Numbered from the stretch's first letter, positions 22,631 to 31,873 are shown. The stretch is DNA of 64,000 nt from Nesterenkonia sandarakina (GCF_003003175.1 NZ_PVTY01000012.1:55354-119353); one strand, 5' to 3'. Notes: generated by a model not told the origin, from the sequence alone. Numbers and translations are program-made.

Positions 22631-24373
22631 ATGGACACCGCCTCTGACCGCTCTGCATCGGACCGCCCCGACGACCTTCCCGACGGCGGCCGGACCCCCG
22701 CAGAACACGACCGCGGATCCGAGCATCTGACCCCGGACCTCGACGACGCCGGCACCCGGGAGTCGTCCTCCCCAGATGCCTCGCCCGACTCCGCTGAGGA
22801 CGCCGGCGCCGGCGCCGAGCATGGTGAGGCCGCGCACGACCATGCATCTCACAACGCCGAGTCCCGGCGCGACCCGACCCTCAGCGAGCTCCTCGCCGGG
22901 TCGGCCCGCGGTGAGCAGCCCTCCTTCGCGACCTTCTACGAGGCCACCTCCGACGTGGTCTACGGCCTGGCGCTGCTCATGCACGAGGACGCCGAGGGCG
23001 CCCTGGACTCCACGCTGGCGGTCTACCACCAGCTCTGGGAGCAGGCGGATGAGCGCGCCCAGGATCTGCGGCTGCAGTCCCAGGCCTCAGAGCTGCTCAC
23101 CGACGCGCACGCCGCCGACGAACAGGACCCCGACGACGCCTTCCGACCCAGCGAGTACGAGCTGGTGCTGGAATGGCTGGTGCCGCTGGCGCACCGGATC
23201 ATCGTGGAGCGCTTCCGCGAGGGCCTCGCCACACCGATCCGACTCACCGTCGTCTCGGCCGAGGAGGGCGGAGGCATCGCCGGTCTCCCCGAGGAGATCA
23301 TCGAGGACATCAGCGTCCTCTCGGACTCACAGTCCCAGGTGCTGGCGCTGAGCTATCTCGCCGGCGGCACCCACCAGCAGGTCGCGGCGACGGTCGGCTC
23401 CGCCGTTCCGGCCGTGAAGTCCCGGCTGCGCGACGGCATGACCCGGCTGCACGCCCGGCGCACCACGCGGGAGGCGGAGCTGGACCCGATCCTGCGCGCC
23501 GCCGTGACGAAGAAGGACGTGGAGCGCTCCGGGGCGGTCAAGCGGAACTTCACCGAGGACATCGCCACCGACGTGGAGAACGGCCTGCTGGTGGAGCTCG
23601 CCGAGATCCACGCGCTGGACGCGATCGACAACCGCGAACGGGCGGTGCTCGATGAGGCGGCGCTGACCGCGAACGACGCCGTGGCACGTGCCTGGGACAC
23701 CCGGGTGCTGGCCGCCCGGCGCACCCTCGCCGAGATCTTCACCGCCTACCCGGTGGTTCCGCCGAGCCACCTGCTCGACGAGGTGCTGCACAACCTCTCC
23801 GACCAGGACGTCGGCATGGGGATGGTGGAATCCATCTCCAGCCACACCGAGGTCGCGCCGAAGCGTGAACCAGTGGTCAAGCGCTGGATGATCATGTCAG
23901 GACTGGCCGTCGTCATCTTGGCAGCCATCGGGCTGATCTGGGGTCTCACCACAGGTCAGGACATCCAGGCCACCGCGGACGACGATCCGGAGGCCCGGGT
24001 GGTCGACGGCATCGAACTCAGCGAGGGTGGCACCGCGCGCGCGGTGATCTCCAACGCGGAGGGCGTCGGCTATGTGGACTTCTCCGATGTCGGCGAGCTC
24101 GAGGGCGACACCACCTACCAGCTGTGGCTGATGCCGCGCGATGAGGGTCAGCCCAGCTCGCTGGGCAACTTCACCGCCTCCGAGCTGGAGGAGGAGATCG
24201 TCACCCTGCGCGACATCGAGGCCAACCGGGCCCTGCAGATCACCGTCGAGACGATCCGCGGCGAGGAGCGCCCGATGGGTGAGACCGCCGGAGAGATCGA
24301 GCTGCGCGAACGCGTCACCGACGGCCCGCAGTATGGCGGATCCGTCGATGAGGACCAGGAAGAGGACGAATGA
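22631..24373 (+). CDS. Sigma factor/anti-sigma factor (RskA-like) fusion protein
   Basis: A 580-residue single polypeptide. Residues 1-85 are acidic and disordered. Residues 90-200 resemble a degenerate sigma region 2 (FATFYEATSDVVYGLALLMH, then an EGALDSTLAVYHQLWEQA helix). Residues 228-275 resemble sigma region 4 (LSDSQSQVLALSYLAGGTHQ, then a QVAATVGSAVPAVKSRL helix-turn-helix). Residues 317-387 match the RskA N-terminal anti-sigma domain (ELAEIHALDAIDNRERAVLD and PPSHLLDEVL). A membrane helix lies at 418-441, and residues 465-565 match the extracytoplasmic RskA C-terminal domain. RskA normally sequesters a separate SigK-type protein; here both appear joined. Its TGA overlaps the rraA ATG. 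Confidence 0.8.
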   Translation: MDTASDRSASDRPDDLPDGGRTPAEHDRGSEHLTPDLDDAGTRESSSPDASPDSAEDAGAGAEHGEAAHDHASHNAESRRDPTLSELLAGSARGEQPSFATFYEATSDVVYGLALLMHEDAEGALDSTLAVYHQLWEQADERAQDLRLQSQASELLTDAHAADEQDPDDAFRPSEYELVLEWLVPLAHRIIVERFREGLATPIRLTVVSAEEGGGIAGLPEEIIEDISVLSDSQSQVLALSYLAGGTHQQVAATVGSAVPAVKSRLRDGMTRLHARRTTREAELDPILRAAVTKKDVERSGAVKRNFTEDIATDVENGLLVELAEIHALDAIDNRERAVLDEAALTANDAVARAWDTRVLAARRTLAEIFTAYPVVPPSHLLDEVLHNLSDQDVGMGMVESISSHTEVAPKREPVVKRWMIMSGLAVVILAAIGLIWGLTTGQDIQATADDDPEARVVDGIELSEGGTARAVISNAEGVGYVDFSDVGELEGDTTYQLWLMPRDEGQPSSLGNFTASELEEEIVTLRDIEANRALQITVETIRGEERPMGETAGEIELRERVTDGPQYGGSVDEDQEEDE

Positions 24374-24906
24374 GCGGAGCATCCATGTCTACCCCGAGCC
24401 ACCACACCGAGTCCGGCGCCGGCGCTGCGCCCGGCACCGCCGACTTCGCGACCTGCGACCTCTACGACGACGACGAGTCGCTGCAGTCGCTCTCGCTGCA
24501 GCTATTGAACCTCGGCGGTCGGCCCCGCTTCACCGGGCCGATCAGGACCGTCCGCTGCTACCGGGACAACGGCCTGGTCAAGGAGCTGCTGAACTCTCCC
24601 GGAGCAGGATCCGTGCTCGTCGTCGACGGCGCGGGATCACTGGACTCGGCGCTGATCGGTGACATGATCGCAGCCTCCGCGATCGAGAACGGCTGGGCCG
24701 GCGTGGTCATCCACGGCGCCGTCCGAGACCGCGAACAGCTCGCGGAGATGGACCTCGGCGTGCGGGCGCTGGGCTCGAACCCACGAAAGTCGGTCAAGGA
24801 CGGAGTCGGCGAGGTCGATGTGACCCTCCAGTTCGGCGGCGTCACCTTCGTGCCCGGAGCCACCCTCTGGTCCGACGCCGACGGCGTGCTGGTCACCCCC
24901 GTCTGA
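24370..24906 (+). CDS. rraA: RraA-family protein (RNase E inhibitor / aldolase-like)
   Basis: A 178-residue RraA/DlpA-fold protein: ATCDLYDDDESLQSLSLQLL, PIRTVRCYRDNGLVKELL, GSVLVVDGAGSLDSALIGDM and GWAGVVIHGAVRDREQL. RraA binds RNase E and dampens RNA decay in E. coli; related members act as 4-hydroxy-4-methyl-2-oxoglutarate aldolases and were long misannotated as menaquinone methyltransferases. The ATG overlaps the sigma/anti-sigma fusion stop by four bases; a second ATG five codons later is also possible. Confidence 0.9.
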   Translation: MSGASMSTPSHHTESGAGAAPGTADFATCDLYDDDESLQSLSLQLLNLGGRPRFTGPIRTVRCYRDNGLVKELLNSPGAGSVLVVDGAGSLDSALIGDMIAASAIENGWAGVVIHGAVRDREQLAEMDLGVRALGSNPRKSVKDGVGEVDVTLQFGGVTFVPGATLWSDADGVLVTPV

Positions 24907-24964
24907 GCGGCCGATTCGGGAGGCGACGGCCTGGCCCGGGGCTTCAGGCGATCCTCGCTGAGCC

Positions 24965-25783
24965 TCAGAAGCCGCTGATCGTGTCCGGGGCGTTGACCGT
25001 GACCCAGTGGAACTCCTCAGCGAAGCCGCGGTCCCCATGGATCGCGCGCATCTGATCCAGCACGAAGCCCTCCATCCGGGCCGCGTCGGGATGCTGGCTG
25101 AAGTGCGCCCGCAGCGCCGTCAGCTTCACCGACTCCTGGCCCGAGACGTCTAGACGCAGGTTCACCCGCTCCTGCGGCGCCGTGGTGAGCAGCAGGTGCT
25201 GGATCTTGAAGGCGTCGAGCCCTCCGGCGGCCAGCTCCGGGTACGCGAAGGGGTTCTCCACGTACGGGTAGGACGCTCGGACCACTGCCTCACCGCAGGC
25301 CAGATGATCCGGGTGGGACTTCTGCAGCCGGTCCCAGGCGCGCTCCGGATGCGGAGAGATCACCACCTCAGGTCTGACCTGACGCATGATCCGCACGATC
25401 TTCCCGACCAGCTCGGCGGTGGGTGCGACGAAGCCGTCCCGCTCGTCGAGCAGGATCACCTCATCCACCCCGAGCACCGCGGCGGCCTGGCGCTGCTCGG
25501 CCTCACGCACCCGGGCCATCTCGGCGGCGTCGCGACCGGGTTCGAAGCCCCCGGCGTCACCGGCCGTGAGCAGACACAGGGTCACCTGCACCCCCGCTGC
25601 GGTGAACGCCGCGATGCTGCCGGCCGCTCCGAAGTCGATGTCGTCGGGGTGGGCCCCGAAGGCCAGCACCCGGGTGATGCCGTGCTCCGCGGCGAGGTGC
25701 GCCGGGGTCACCAGCGCGGAGCCGGCAGGGTCCCGAGCCTCAGCGCCGGCCTCAGAGCCGGACTCAGGATCAGGTCGCGCCAA
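24965..25783 (-). CDS. PIG-L family zinc-dependent deacetylase
   Basis: A 272-residue PIG-L/LmbE deacetylase with the metal-binding motif VLAFGAHPDDIDFGAAGSIA and the downstream HPDH in KSHPDHLACGEAVVR. The family includes MshB and Mca of mycothiol metabolism and several sugar deacetylases; nothing here fixes the substrate. The start is a TTG at 25783 overlapping the htrA-like stop by 14 bases, with GAGG upstream. It follows the protease on the same strand and may be translated with it. Confidence 0.87.
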   Translation of the reverse strand: MARPDPESGSEAGAEARDPAGSALVTPAHLAAEHGITRVLAFGAHPDDIDFGAAGSIAAFTAAGVQVTLCLLTAGDAGGFEPGRDAAEMARVREAEQRQAAAVLGVDEVILLDERDGFVAPTAELVGKIVRIMRQVRPEVVISPHPERAWDRLQKSHPDHLACGEAVVRASYPYVENPFAYPELAAGGLDAFKIQHLLLTTAPQERVNLRLDVSGQESVKLTALRAHFSQHPDAARMEGFVLDQMRAIHGDRGFAEEFHWVTVNAPDTISGF

Positions 25784-27572
25784 GGGTCACCTCGGTCTCT
25801 TCCTGCTGACCGTCGCGCAGGTAGCTGATCGTCACGGTCTCCCCTGCGGCGTATTCGCGGATGGTGGCGGTCAGCGCGAGGGAGTCCTCGATCCGGCGGT
25901 CGTTGACCGCGGTGATGATGTCCCCGCTGGCCAGTCCCGCCTCGGCGGCCGGGGTGTTCTCCGGCACGTCATCGATCAGGGCGCCCACGGTGAAGCCGGG
26001 CATCACCGGCGCGAGTCCGGGCTCGGTCCCCTCCGGGGTCTCCTGGGAACCGGCGGCGGCGACGGTGACCCCGAGCAGCCCGTGGGACACCTCGCCGGTC
26101 TCGATCAGCTCCTGCGCCACGCGCTGGGCATAGTCGATCGGCACTGCGAAGCCCACGCCGATGGATCCGGCCTCGGTCTCGGCGGCTCCGCCGGAGGAGG
26201 CGATGGCGACGTTGACGCCGATCACCCGGCCCTCGGCGTCGACCAGGGCGCCGCCGGAGTTGCCGCGGTTGATCGCGGCGTCGGTCTGGATGACATTGAG
26301 GTGGATCGACCCCTGGGTCGGGGAACCCTCCATGTCCGGGAAGTAGAACTCGAATCCGTCGCCCTCTTCGCCCTCTTCAGGAGCGTCGGGGGCGTCGGCG
26401 CCCTCGTCCTCCACGGCGGAGGAGGCGACGGAGATGGTGCGGTTCAGCGTGGAGACGATGCCGTCGGTGACCGTGCCGGCCAGGCCGAGCGGGGCACCGA
26501 TGGCGATGGACTGATCTCCGACGTTGAGATCGCCGGAGGAGCCCAGCTCGGCCGGCTGGAGCCCCTCGGTGTTCTCCAGCCGGATGACTGCGAGGTCGCT
26601 GAGCGGGTCGGTGCCCACGATCTCGGCGTTGGAGACCGAGCCGTCGCTCATCCGGACCTGGATGTCGGGGTCGGCTGCGGCGCCACCGAGGGTGACCACA
26701 TGGGTGTTCGTCAGCACATGGCCCTGATCATCGAGGACGATCCCTGAGCCAGAGCCGCCCTGTCCGCCGTCGCTGACCGCGAGGGTCACGACCGAGGGAG
26801 AGGCCTTGGCCGCCGCGGCGGTGACCACGGTGGCGGAGTCGGGGTTGTTGATCTCGATCCCGCCGGTGTTGGACGTGCTGATGGCGCCGTCGTCGAGCAC
26901 CGCCTGGGAACCGGCGACCACGCCGCCGCCGAGCAGTCCGGCGAGCAGCACTGCCAGCGCCAGACCGCCGACGCCGACGGTGCGCTTGGGCCGCGGCTGC
27001 TGCTGGGAGGCCTGACCGAATGCCGCGCCGGAGCCGTGCCCGCCATAGGAGCCATAGCCCTGCCCGGAGTATGAGGGGTCCTGGTTGTAGGCGGAATGAC
27101 CGTGCTGGCCGTACTGACCCTGGGTGTACTCCCCGTGGCCGTACTCGCCCTGACCGGACTGAGCCCCGTACTGGGCACCCTGCGGGTCGTTGCCGTACTG
27201 GCCCTGGGTGTAGTGACCCTCGCCGGGCTCACCCCGACCCTGCTGGCCAAGGCCCTGCTGACCAAGACCCTGCTGACCAAGACCGTGCTGTCCATGGCCC
27301 GGCTCGCCCTGGCCATAGCCGCCCTGCGCGTACGGGACGTGCTGCGAGCTTGGCGTCCCGGAGGGGGAGACGGGCCAGCCGGCGGAGTAGGACTCAACTC
27401 CGGGCTGTGTCCCGGACCCGGTCTCCGAAATGGGTGCGGTCTGACCCTGAGATTCGTGCTCCGCCGCAGCGGACGGGTCTGGACCGGGCGGGACAGGAGC
27501 GATCCGCGCCGTGGCGTCCTCCGGTGGGTCGACGTCGTCCCGCCGAGGACTGTTGTGCGGATCTGAACTCAT
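25770..27572 (-). CDS. HtrA/DegP-type membrane serine protease with Gly/Gln/Tyr-rich N-terminus
   Basis: A 600-residue envelope protease. Residues 1-190 are cytoplasmic and disordered, with a repetitive Gly/Gln/Tyr region at about 80-185 (three LGQQG units, recurring YTQGQYG). One transmembrane helix lies near 200-222. The trypsin-like domain has His in LTNTHVVTLGG, Asp in PLSDLAVIRLEN and Ser in RGNSGGALVDAEG, and is followed by a C-terminal PDZ domain (HGLLGVTVAAAG onward). The ATG at 27572 is preceded by AGGCAGG and begins MSSDPHNSPRRDD. It is divergent from the coiled-coil/PspA operon, consistent with envelope quality control. Confidence 0.92.
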   Translation of the reverse strand: MSSDPHNSPRRDDVDPPEDATARIAPVPPGPDPSAAAEHESQGQTAPISETGSGTQPGVESYSAGWPVSPSGTPSSQHVPYAQGGYGQGEPGHGQHGLGQQGLGQQGLGQQGRGEPGEGHYTQGQYGNDPQGAQYGAQSGQGEYGHGEYTQGQYGQHGHSAYNQDPSYSGQGYGSYGGHGSGAAFGQASQQQPRPKRTVGVGGLALAVLLAGLLGGGVVAGSQAVLDDGAISTSNTGGIEINNPDSATVVTAAAAKASPSVVTLAVSDGGQGGSGSGIVLDDQGHVLTNTHVVTLGGAAADPDIQVRMSDGSVSNAEIVGTDPLSDLAVIRLENTEGLQPAELGSSGDLNVGDQSIAIGAPLGLAGTVTDGIVSTLNRTISVASSAVEDEGADAPDAPEEGEEGDGFEFYFPDMEGSPTQGSIHLNVIQTDAAINRGNSGGALVDAEGRVIGVNVAIASSGGAAETEAGSIGVGFAVPIDYAQRVAQELIETGEVSHGLLGVTVAAAGSQETPEGTEPGLAPVMPGFTVGALIDDVPENTPAAEAGLASGDIITAVNDRRIEDSLALTATIREYAAGETVTISYLRDGQQEETEVTLGAT

Positions 27573-27806
27573 GGTGGAACCTGCCTTTGTGGTCTTGCGG
27601 TGCAATAGTGTGGCGGCCGGAGCGTGACACGCCTGCTCTCGCGGGGCTCGACTGCTATTGTCCGCGCCCATCCTGTATCGATGACGATAACGGCCTGGAT
27701 GCCTCCTGGACGATTCCAGGAGATGCCGACACCGTGCCCCTACGCTCACAGGCGAGCTGACAGTTGGCTGATAGACGATGTCATAGGCCACTTATAGACT
27801 CGGCCC

Positions 27807-29315
27807 ATGGTGCCCGACGCAGTCCTCAATCCACCCATCACGCTCGGAATGATCGTCATCGGCCCCCTCCTGATCGGTGCCGTCATCCTCGGCCTGATCG
27901 GCCTGGGCGCGGTGTGGCTCTCCGGCGGCAAGAAGCAGGACCGACGGCTCCAGGGCTTCGCGAACAACCAGCGTCTCGCCGGCGGCCAGGACTCCGGACC
28001 CCGTTCCGCAGAGGACCGGCGGCTGGCCGGACTGAGCCTGGAGGAGCTGCGCCGCGAGGCCGGTTCGCTGCTGATCGCCGCGGACAACGCGGTGAACTCC
28101 TCCGAGCAGGAGATCCTCTTCGCCAGTGCCGCCTACGGCGATGACCAGGTCGCCCCCTTCCAGAAGGATGTGGACGAGGCCCGGGAGCACCTTCAGGAGT
28201 CCTTCCGGATGCAGCACCAGGTGGACCGGGACCCTCCGGAGGACGAGGAGCAGGCCCGCGAGCTGCTGCGCAAGGTCATCGCCAACTGCCAGCGGGTCAA
28301 CGAGACCCTCGAGTCGCACCGGCAGGACTTCGAGTCGCTGCGCAGCCTCGAGCTGGACCCGCGCCCTGCCCTGGAACAGCTGCGCACCCGGATCGGCGAG
28401 CTCCATACCCGTCGAGAGCAGGCACAGAAGCGCCTCCCAGACCTGCAGTCGAAATACGACGACGACGCGCTCACCTCCTTCACCGAAGGACTGACGCACT
28501 CCGCTCGCAGCCTCGCCCACGCCGAGGGCTCCGCCCAGGACGCCGAGAAGGCGCTCACCGGGTCCACGGCCTCCGACGCCGTCGTCGCGATCCACGCCGG
28601 AGAGGAGGCGGCCGGGGAGGCCGGGAAGCTGATCGACTCCCTGGAGGAGACCCAGCTGCGGCTGCGCAGCGCCGAGCAGAACCTCGGGATCGGCCTGGAC
28701 CAGACCGAGCAGGACATCGCCCAGGCCCGCGCCACCATGCAGGCCGGCCAGTCCGCAGAGCTCGCCGGACCCATCGCCGCCGCCGAGGCCGCGGTCACCC
28801 AGGTCCGCCGGGCGTTGGACTCCGGGGCGAAGACCAATCCGCTGGAGCTGCTGAACTCGCTCGAGATCGCCCATCGGGAACTCGACGAGCCGCTGAACGC
28901 GGTCCGTGACCAGCAGGCCCGGGACCGACGCGCCCGGGAAGTGCTGCAGACCGAGATCCTCACCGCCCGGCACCAGGTGCAGTCCTCCCGTGACTATCTG
29001 CGCTCCAAGCGCAGCGGGGCGACCTCCAGGACCCGGATGGCCGAGGCCGAACGCACCCTGGCCGAGGCGGAATCCATCGGAGACCGCCAGCCGGCCAAGG
29101 CCCTCGAACTGGCCACCCAGGCCAAGACCCTGGCCGTCCAGGCCGCCCAGATCGCCCGGCAGGAATCCGCCGAGGACGCGCTCAGCGGCGGAGACGGAGG
29201 CTACGGCGGCGGGTTCGGCGGATTCGGCATGCCGGGCGGCTTCGGGCATATGGGCGGTGGCGGATACGGGCATATGGGCGGTGGCGGCTCCGGGCGTCGT
29301 CGTCGGATGTTCTGA
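27807..29315 (+). CDS. Membrane-anchored coiled-coil protein, TPM-less relative of TPM proteins
   Basis: A 502-residue protein with one N-terminal transmembrane helix (about residues 12-38). A long, highly charged helical coiled-coil region (about 60-455) follows, then a Gly-rich tail with two GHMGGGG units ending RRRRMF. The same coiled-coil/Gly-rich tail is normally found in actinobacterial TPM-domain proteins beside PspA. Here the extracytoplasmic TPM domain is absent and the 234 bases to htrA leave no room for it. It likely cooperates with PspA at the membrane. Function is otherwise unknown. Confidence 0.75.
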   Translation: MVPDAVLNPPITLGMIVIGPLLIGAVILGLIGLGAVWLSGGKKQDRRLQGFANNQRLAGGQDSGPRSAEDRRLAGLSLEELRREAGSLLIAADNAVNSSEQEILFASAAYGDDQVAPFQKDVDEAREHLQESFRMQHQVDRDPPEDEEQARELLRKVIANCQRVNETLESHRQDFESLRSLELDPRPALEQLRTRIGELHTRREQAQKRLPDLQSKYDDDALTSFTEGLTHSARSLAHAEGSAQDAEKALTGSTASDAVVAIHAGEEAAGEAGKLIDSLEETQLRLRSAEQNLGIGLDQTEQDIAQARATMQAGQSAELAGPIAAAEAAVTQVRRALDSGAKTNPLELLNSLEIAHRELDEPLNAVRDQQARDRRAREVLQTEILTARHQVQSSRDYLRSKRSGATSRTRMAEAERTLAEAESIGDRQPAKALELATQAKTLAVQAAQIARQESAEDALSGGDGGYGGGFGGFGMPGGFGHMGGGGYGHMGGGGSGRRRRMF

Positions 29316-29416
29316 GTCTTCGTCGGGGCCGCGCCATGGCCGTGTGAAGAACCCGTGACTAGTATCGACAACGTGAGCAATCGATAGACATTGATGCACA
29401 AGGAAAGGTGAACACT

Positions 29417-30238
29417 GTGAGCAAGCAGTCCATTTTAGGTCGCATGTCCCAGCTGGTCCGCGCGAACGTCAACGCGATGCTGGATCGCTCCGAGGACCCG
29501 GAGAAGATGCTCGACCAGATGGTCCGAGACTTCACCAACAACATCTCGGAGGCCGAAGAGGCGATCGCCCAGACCATCGGCAACCTGCGCATGATGGAGG
29601 ACGACTACAGCGAGGATCTCGAGAACTCGCGGTCCTGGGGCCAGAAGGCGCTCGCCGCCTCCCGCAAGGCGGATGAGTTCCGCGACGGCGGCAACGCCGA
29701 GAACGCACAGAAGTTCGACAACCTGGCCAAGGTCGCCATCCAGCGCCAGATGGAGGCGGAGTCCTCGGCGAAGTCCGCCGAGCCGACCATCTCCTCCCAG
29801 CGCGAGATCGTGGACCGGCTCAAGACCGGTCTCGAGCAGATGAAGACCAAGCGTCAGCAGCTGGTGTCCAAGCGCGATGAGCTGATCGCCCGCTCCCGCG
29901 CCGCACACGCCCAGTCCCAGGTCCACGACGCGGTGAAGTCCATCGACGTGATGGACCCGACCTCCGAGGTGGGGCGCTTCGAAGAGAAGATCCGCCGCGA
30001 AGAGGCCAAGGTGCGCGGGCAGAACGAGCTCGCCGCCTCCTCGCTGGACGCGCAGTTCGAGTCCCTCGAGGACCTGGGCGAGCAGGCCGAGGTCGAGGCC
30101 CGTCTCGCCGCGCTGAAGTCCGGCAGCTCGGCACCGGCGGCCCTGGGCGCCGGCAGCTCGAATGCCGGATCCTTCGACGGTCAGGCCACCGAGGACTACA
30201 CCGCACAGCTCGAGGCCGAGGAGCGCGATCGCGCCTGA
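29417..30238 (+). CDS. pspA: PspA/IM30-family membrane-stress protein
   Basis: A 273-residue ESCRT-III-like PspA/Vipp1 protein: amphipathic N-terminal helix (MSKQSILGRMSQLVRANVNA), then LDRSEDPEKMLDQMVRDF and a continuous helical hairpin. It assembles into rods or rings on damaged membranes. I chose the GTG at 29417 because AGGAAAGG is eight bases upstream; the GTG at 29408 overlaps that ribosome site. It follows the coiled-coil membrane protein by about 100 bases. A Ser/Ala/Gly-rich linker and a conserved acidic tail end the protein. Confidence 0.95.
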   Translation: MSKQSILGRMSQLVRANVNAMLDRSEDPEKMLDQMVRDFTNNISEAEEAIAQTIGNLRMMEDDYSEDLENSRSWGQKALAASRKADEFRDGGNAENAQKFDNLAKVAIQRQMEAESSAKSAEPTISSQREIVDRLKTGLEQMKTKRQQLVSKRDELIARSRAAHAQSQVHDAVKSIDVMDPTSEVGRFEEKIRREEAKVRGQNELAASSLDAQFESLEDLGEQAEVEARLAALKSGSSAPAALGAGSSNAGSFDGQATEDYTAQLEAEERDRA

Positions 30239-30284
30239 GCGAGGCTGTATGACGTCGGTTCAGCGGTCACGCTGAAGTGATGGA

Positions 30285-30321
30285 ACAATGGGGAGTGAAC
30301 GCGATGTTCACTCCCCATTGT
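30285..30321. promoter_or_regulatory. Perfect 16-bp inverted repeat between pspA and pdxS
   Basis: The arms ACAATGGGGAGTGAAC (30285-30300) and GTTCACTCCCCATTGT (30306-30321) pair perfectly around the five-base loop GCGAT. The element lies 46 bases beyond the pspA stop and 32 bases before the pdxS GTG. No T-tract follows, so it is either a Rho-independent-like terminator without U-run, an mRNA stabiliser, or an operator for PLP-synthase control. The symmetry is certain; the role is inference. Confidence 0.7.
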
Positions 30322-30353
30322 CATCGCAGCAACCCAACCTTCAGGAGATCTCC

Positions 30354-31265
30354 GTGACCACTGAGTCCACCTCGCACACTGCTGCCGCCACCGGCGCCAC
30401 CGCTGTGAACACCGGACTGGCCCAGATGCTCAAGGGTGGCGTGATCATGGACGTGGTCACCCGCGAGCAGGCCCGCATCGCCGAAGACGCCGGTGCCGTC
30501 GCAGTCATGGCCCTCGAGCGTGTGCCCGCCGACATCCGCGCCACCGGCGGCGTCGCTCGCATGTCGGATCCCGATCTGATCACCGGCATCATCGACGAGG
30601 TCTCGATCCCCGTGATGGCCAAGGCCCGGATCGGCCACTTCGTCGAGGCGCAGATCCTCGAGCACCTCAAGGTCGACTACATCGACGAGTCCGAGGTCCT
30701 CTCCCCCGCGGACTACATCCACCACATCGACAAGTCGAAGTTCAAGGTGCCCTTCGTCTGCGGCGCCACCAACCTCGGTGAGGCGCTGCGCCGGATCACC
30801 GAGGGTGCCTCGATGATCCGCTCCAAGGGCGAGGCCGGCACCGGCGACGTCTCCGAGGCGATGAAGCACATCCGCACCATCAACGGTGAGATCAACCGGC
30901 TCACCTCGCTGGCCGAGGACGAGCTGTACCTGGCCGCGAAGGACCTGCAGGCCCCCTACGAGCTGGTCAAGCAGGTCGCTCGCGAAGGTCGCCTGCCGGT
31001 CGTCCTCTTCGTCGCCGGCGGCGTGGCCACCCCGGCCGATGCCGCGATGATGATGCAGATGGGCGCTGACGGCGTGTTCGTGGGCTCGGGCATCTTCAAG
31101 TCCGGCAACCCCGCCGAGCGCGCGGCCGCCATCGTGAAGGCCACCACCTACTATGACGATCCCGCCGTGGTCGCCGAGGCCTCCAAGGGCCTGGGCGAGG
31201 CGATGGTCGGCATCAATGTGGCTGACCTCCCGGCACCGCACCGGCTGGCCGAGCGCGGCTGGTGA
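30354..31265 (+). CDS. pdxS: Pyridoxal 5'-phosphate synthase, lyase subunit PdxS
   Basis: Makes PLP from ribose 5-phosphate, glyceraldehyde 3-phosphate and ammonia delivered by PdxT. The 303-residue (beta/alpha)8 protein has [40 protein letters not shown], the active-site lysine in [17 protein letters not shown], and phosphate-binding [19 protein letters not shown] at 30354 has AGGAG six bases upstream. The stop overlaps the pdxT GTG, so the two subunits are translationally coupled. No pdxR-type regulator is adjacent. Confidence 0.97.
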   Translation: MTTESTSHTAAATGATAVNTGLAQMLKGGVIMDVVTREQARIAEDAGAVAVMALERVPADIRATGGVARMSDPDLITGIIDEVSIPVMAKARIGHFVEAQILEHLKVDYIDESEVLSPADYIHHIDKSKFKVPFVCGATNLGEALRRITEGASMIRSKGEAGTGDVSEAMKHIRTINGEINRLTSLAEDELYLAAKDLQAPYELVKQVAREGRLPVVLFVAGGVATPADAAMMMQMGADGVFVGSGIFKSGNPAERAAAIVKATTYYDDPAVVAEASKGLGEAMVGINVADLPAPHRLAERGW

Positions 31266-31873
31266 GCGCACCCCGCATAGGGGTCCTGGCGCTGCAGGGG
31301 GCGGTGGCCGAGCATGCTCGCGCGCTGCGCTCCGCCGGCGCCGAGGTCTCCACCGTGCGACGTCCCGCCGAGCTCGAGGGCCTGGACGGGCTGATCGTGC
31401 CCGGCGGAGAATCCACCACCATGGCTCGGCTTGCCGCCCCGGTGCGACTCATGGAGTCCATCCGGGAGCGGCACGCCGAGGGCATGGCGATGTTCGGCAC
31501 CTGCGCCGGCATGATCCTGATGGCCGATCGGATCCTCGACGCCGAGGCGCTGACCGGCTTCGAGCGCATCGGCGGTCTCGACGTGGTTCTCCGGCGCAAC
31601 GGCTACGGCAGCCAGCTCGAATCCTTCATCGGTCCGCTGCAGGTGTCCGGGCTCCCCGGCGATGACCCGACCCCGCTTCAGGCGGTGTTCATCCGTGCCC
31701 CGGTGATCGAATCCCTGGGCGCCGACGTGGAGGTCATCGCCTCCTGGCAGGACCGCCCGGTGGCCGTCCGGCAGGGTCGGATCCTGGCTGCCAGCTTCCA
31801 TCCCGAGCTGACCCCGGATCACCGGCTGCACGAGTATTTCGTGGAGATCAGCGCGCAGCGCACCGTCAGCTGA
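31262..31873 (+). CDS. pdxT: Pyridoxal 5'-phosphate synthase, glutaminase subunit PdxT
   Basis: Class I glutamine amidotransferase that releases ammonia for PdxS. The 203-residue product has [35 protein letters not shown], the nucleophile in [14 protein letters not shown], and the His/Glu pair in [20 protein letters not shown]. The GTG start overlaps the pdxS stop by four bases, giving the standard pdxST operon. Confidence 0.96.
   Translation: MSAPRIGVLALQGAVAEHARALRSAGAEVSTVRRPAELEGLDGLIVPGGESTTMARLAAPVRLMESIRERHAEGMAMFGTCAGMILMADRILDAEALTGFERIGGLDVVLRRNGYGSQLESFIGPLQVSGLPGDDPTPLQAVFIRAPVIESLGADVEVIASWQDRPVAVRQGRILAASFHPELTPDHRLHEYFVEISAQRTVS

Noticed and set aside
27241..27285. 15-bp tandem repeats considered as a CRISPR-like or regulatory array
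   Set aside because: They are in-frame coding repeats (LGQQG) within the HtrA-type protein, without spacers.
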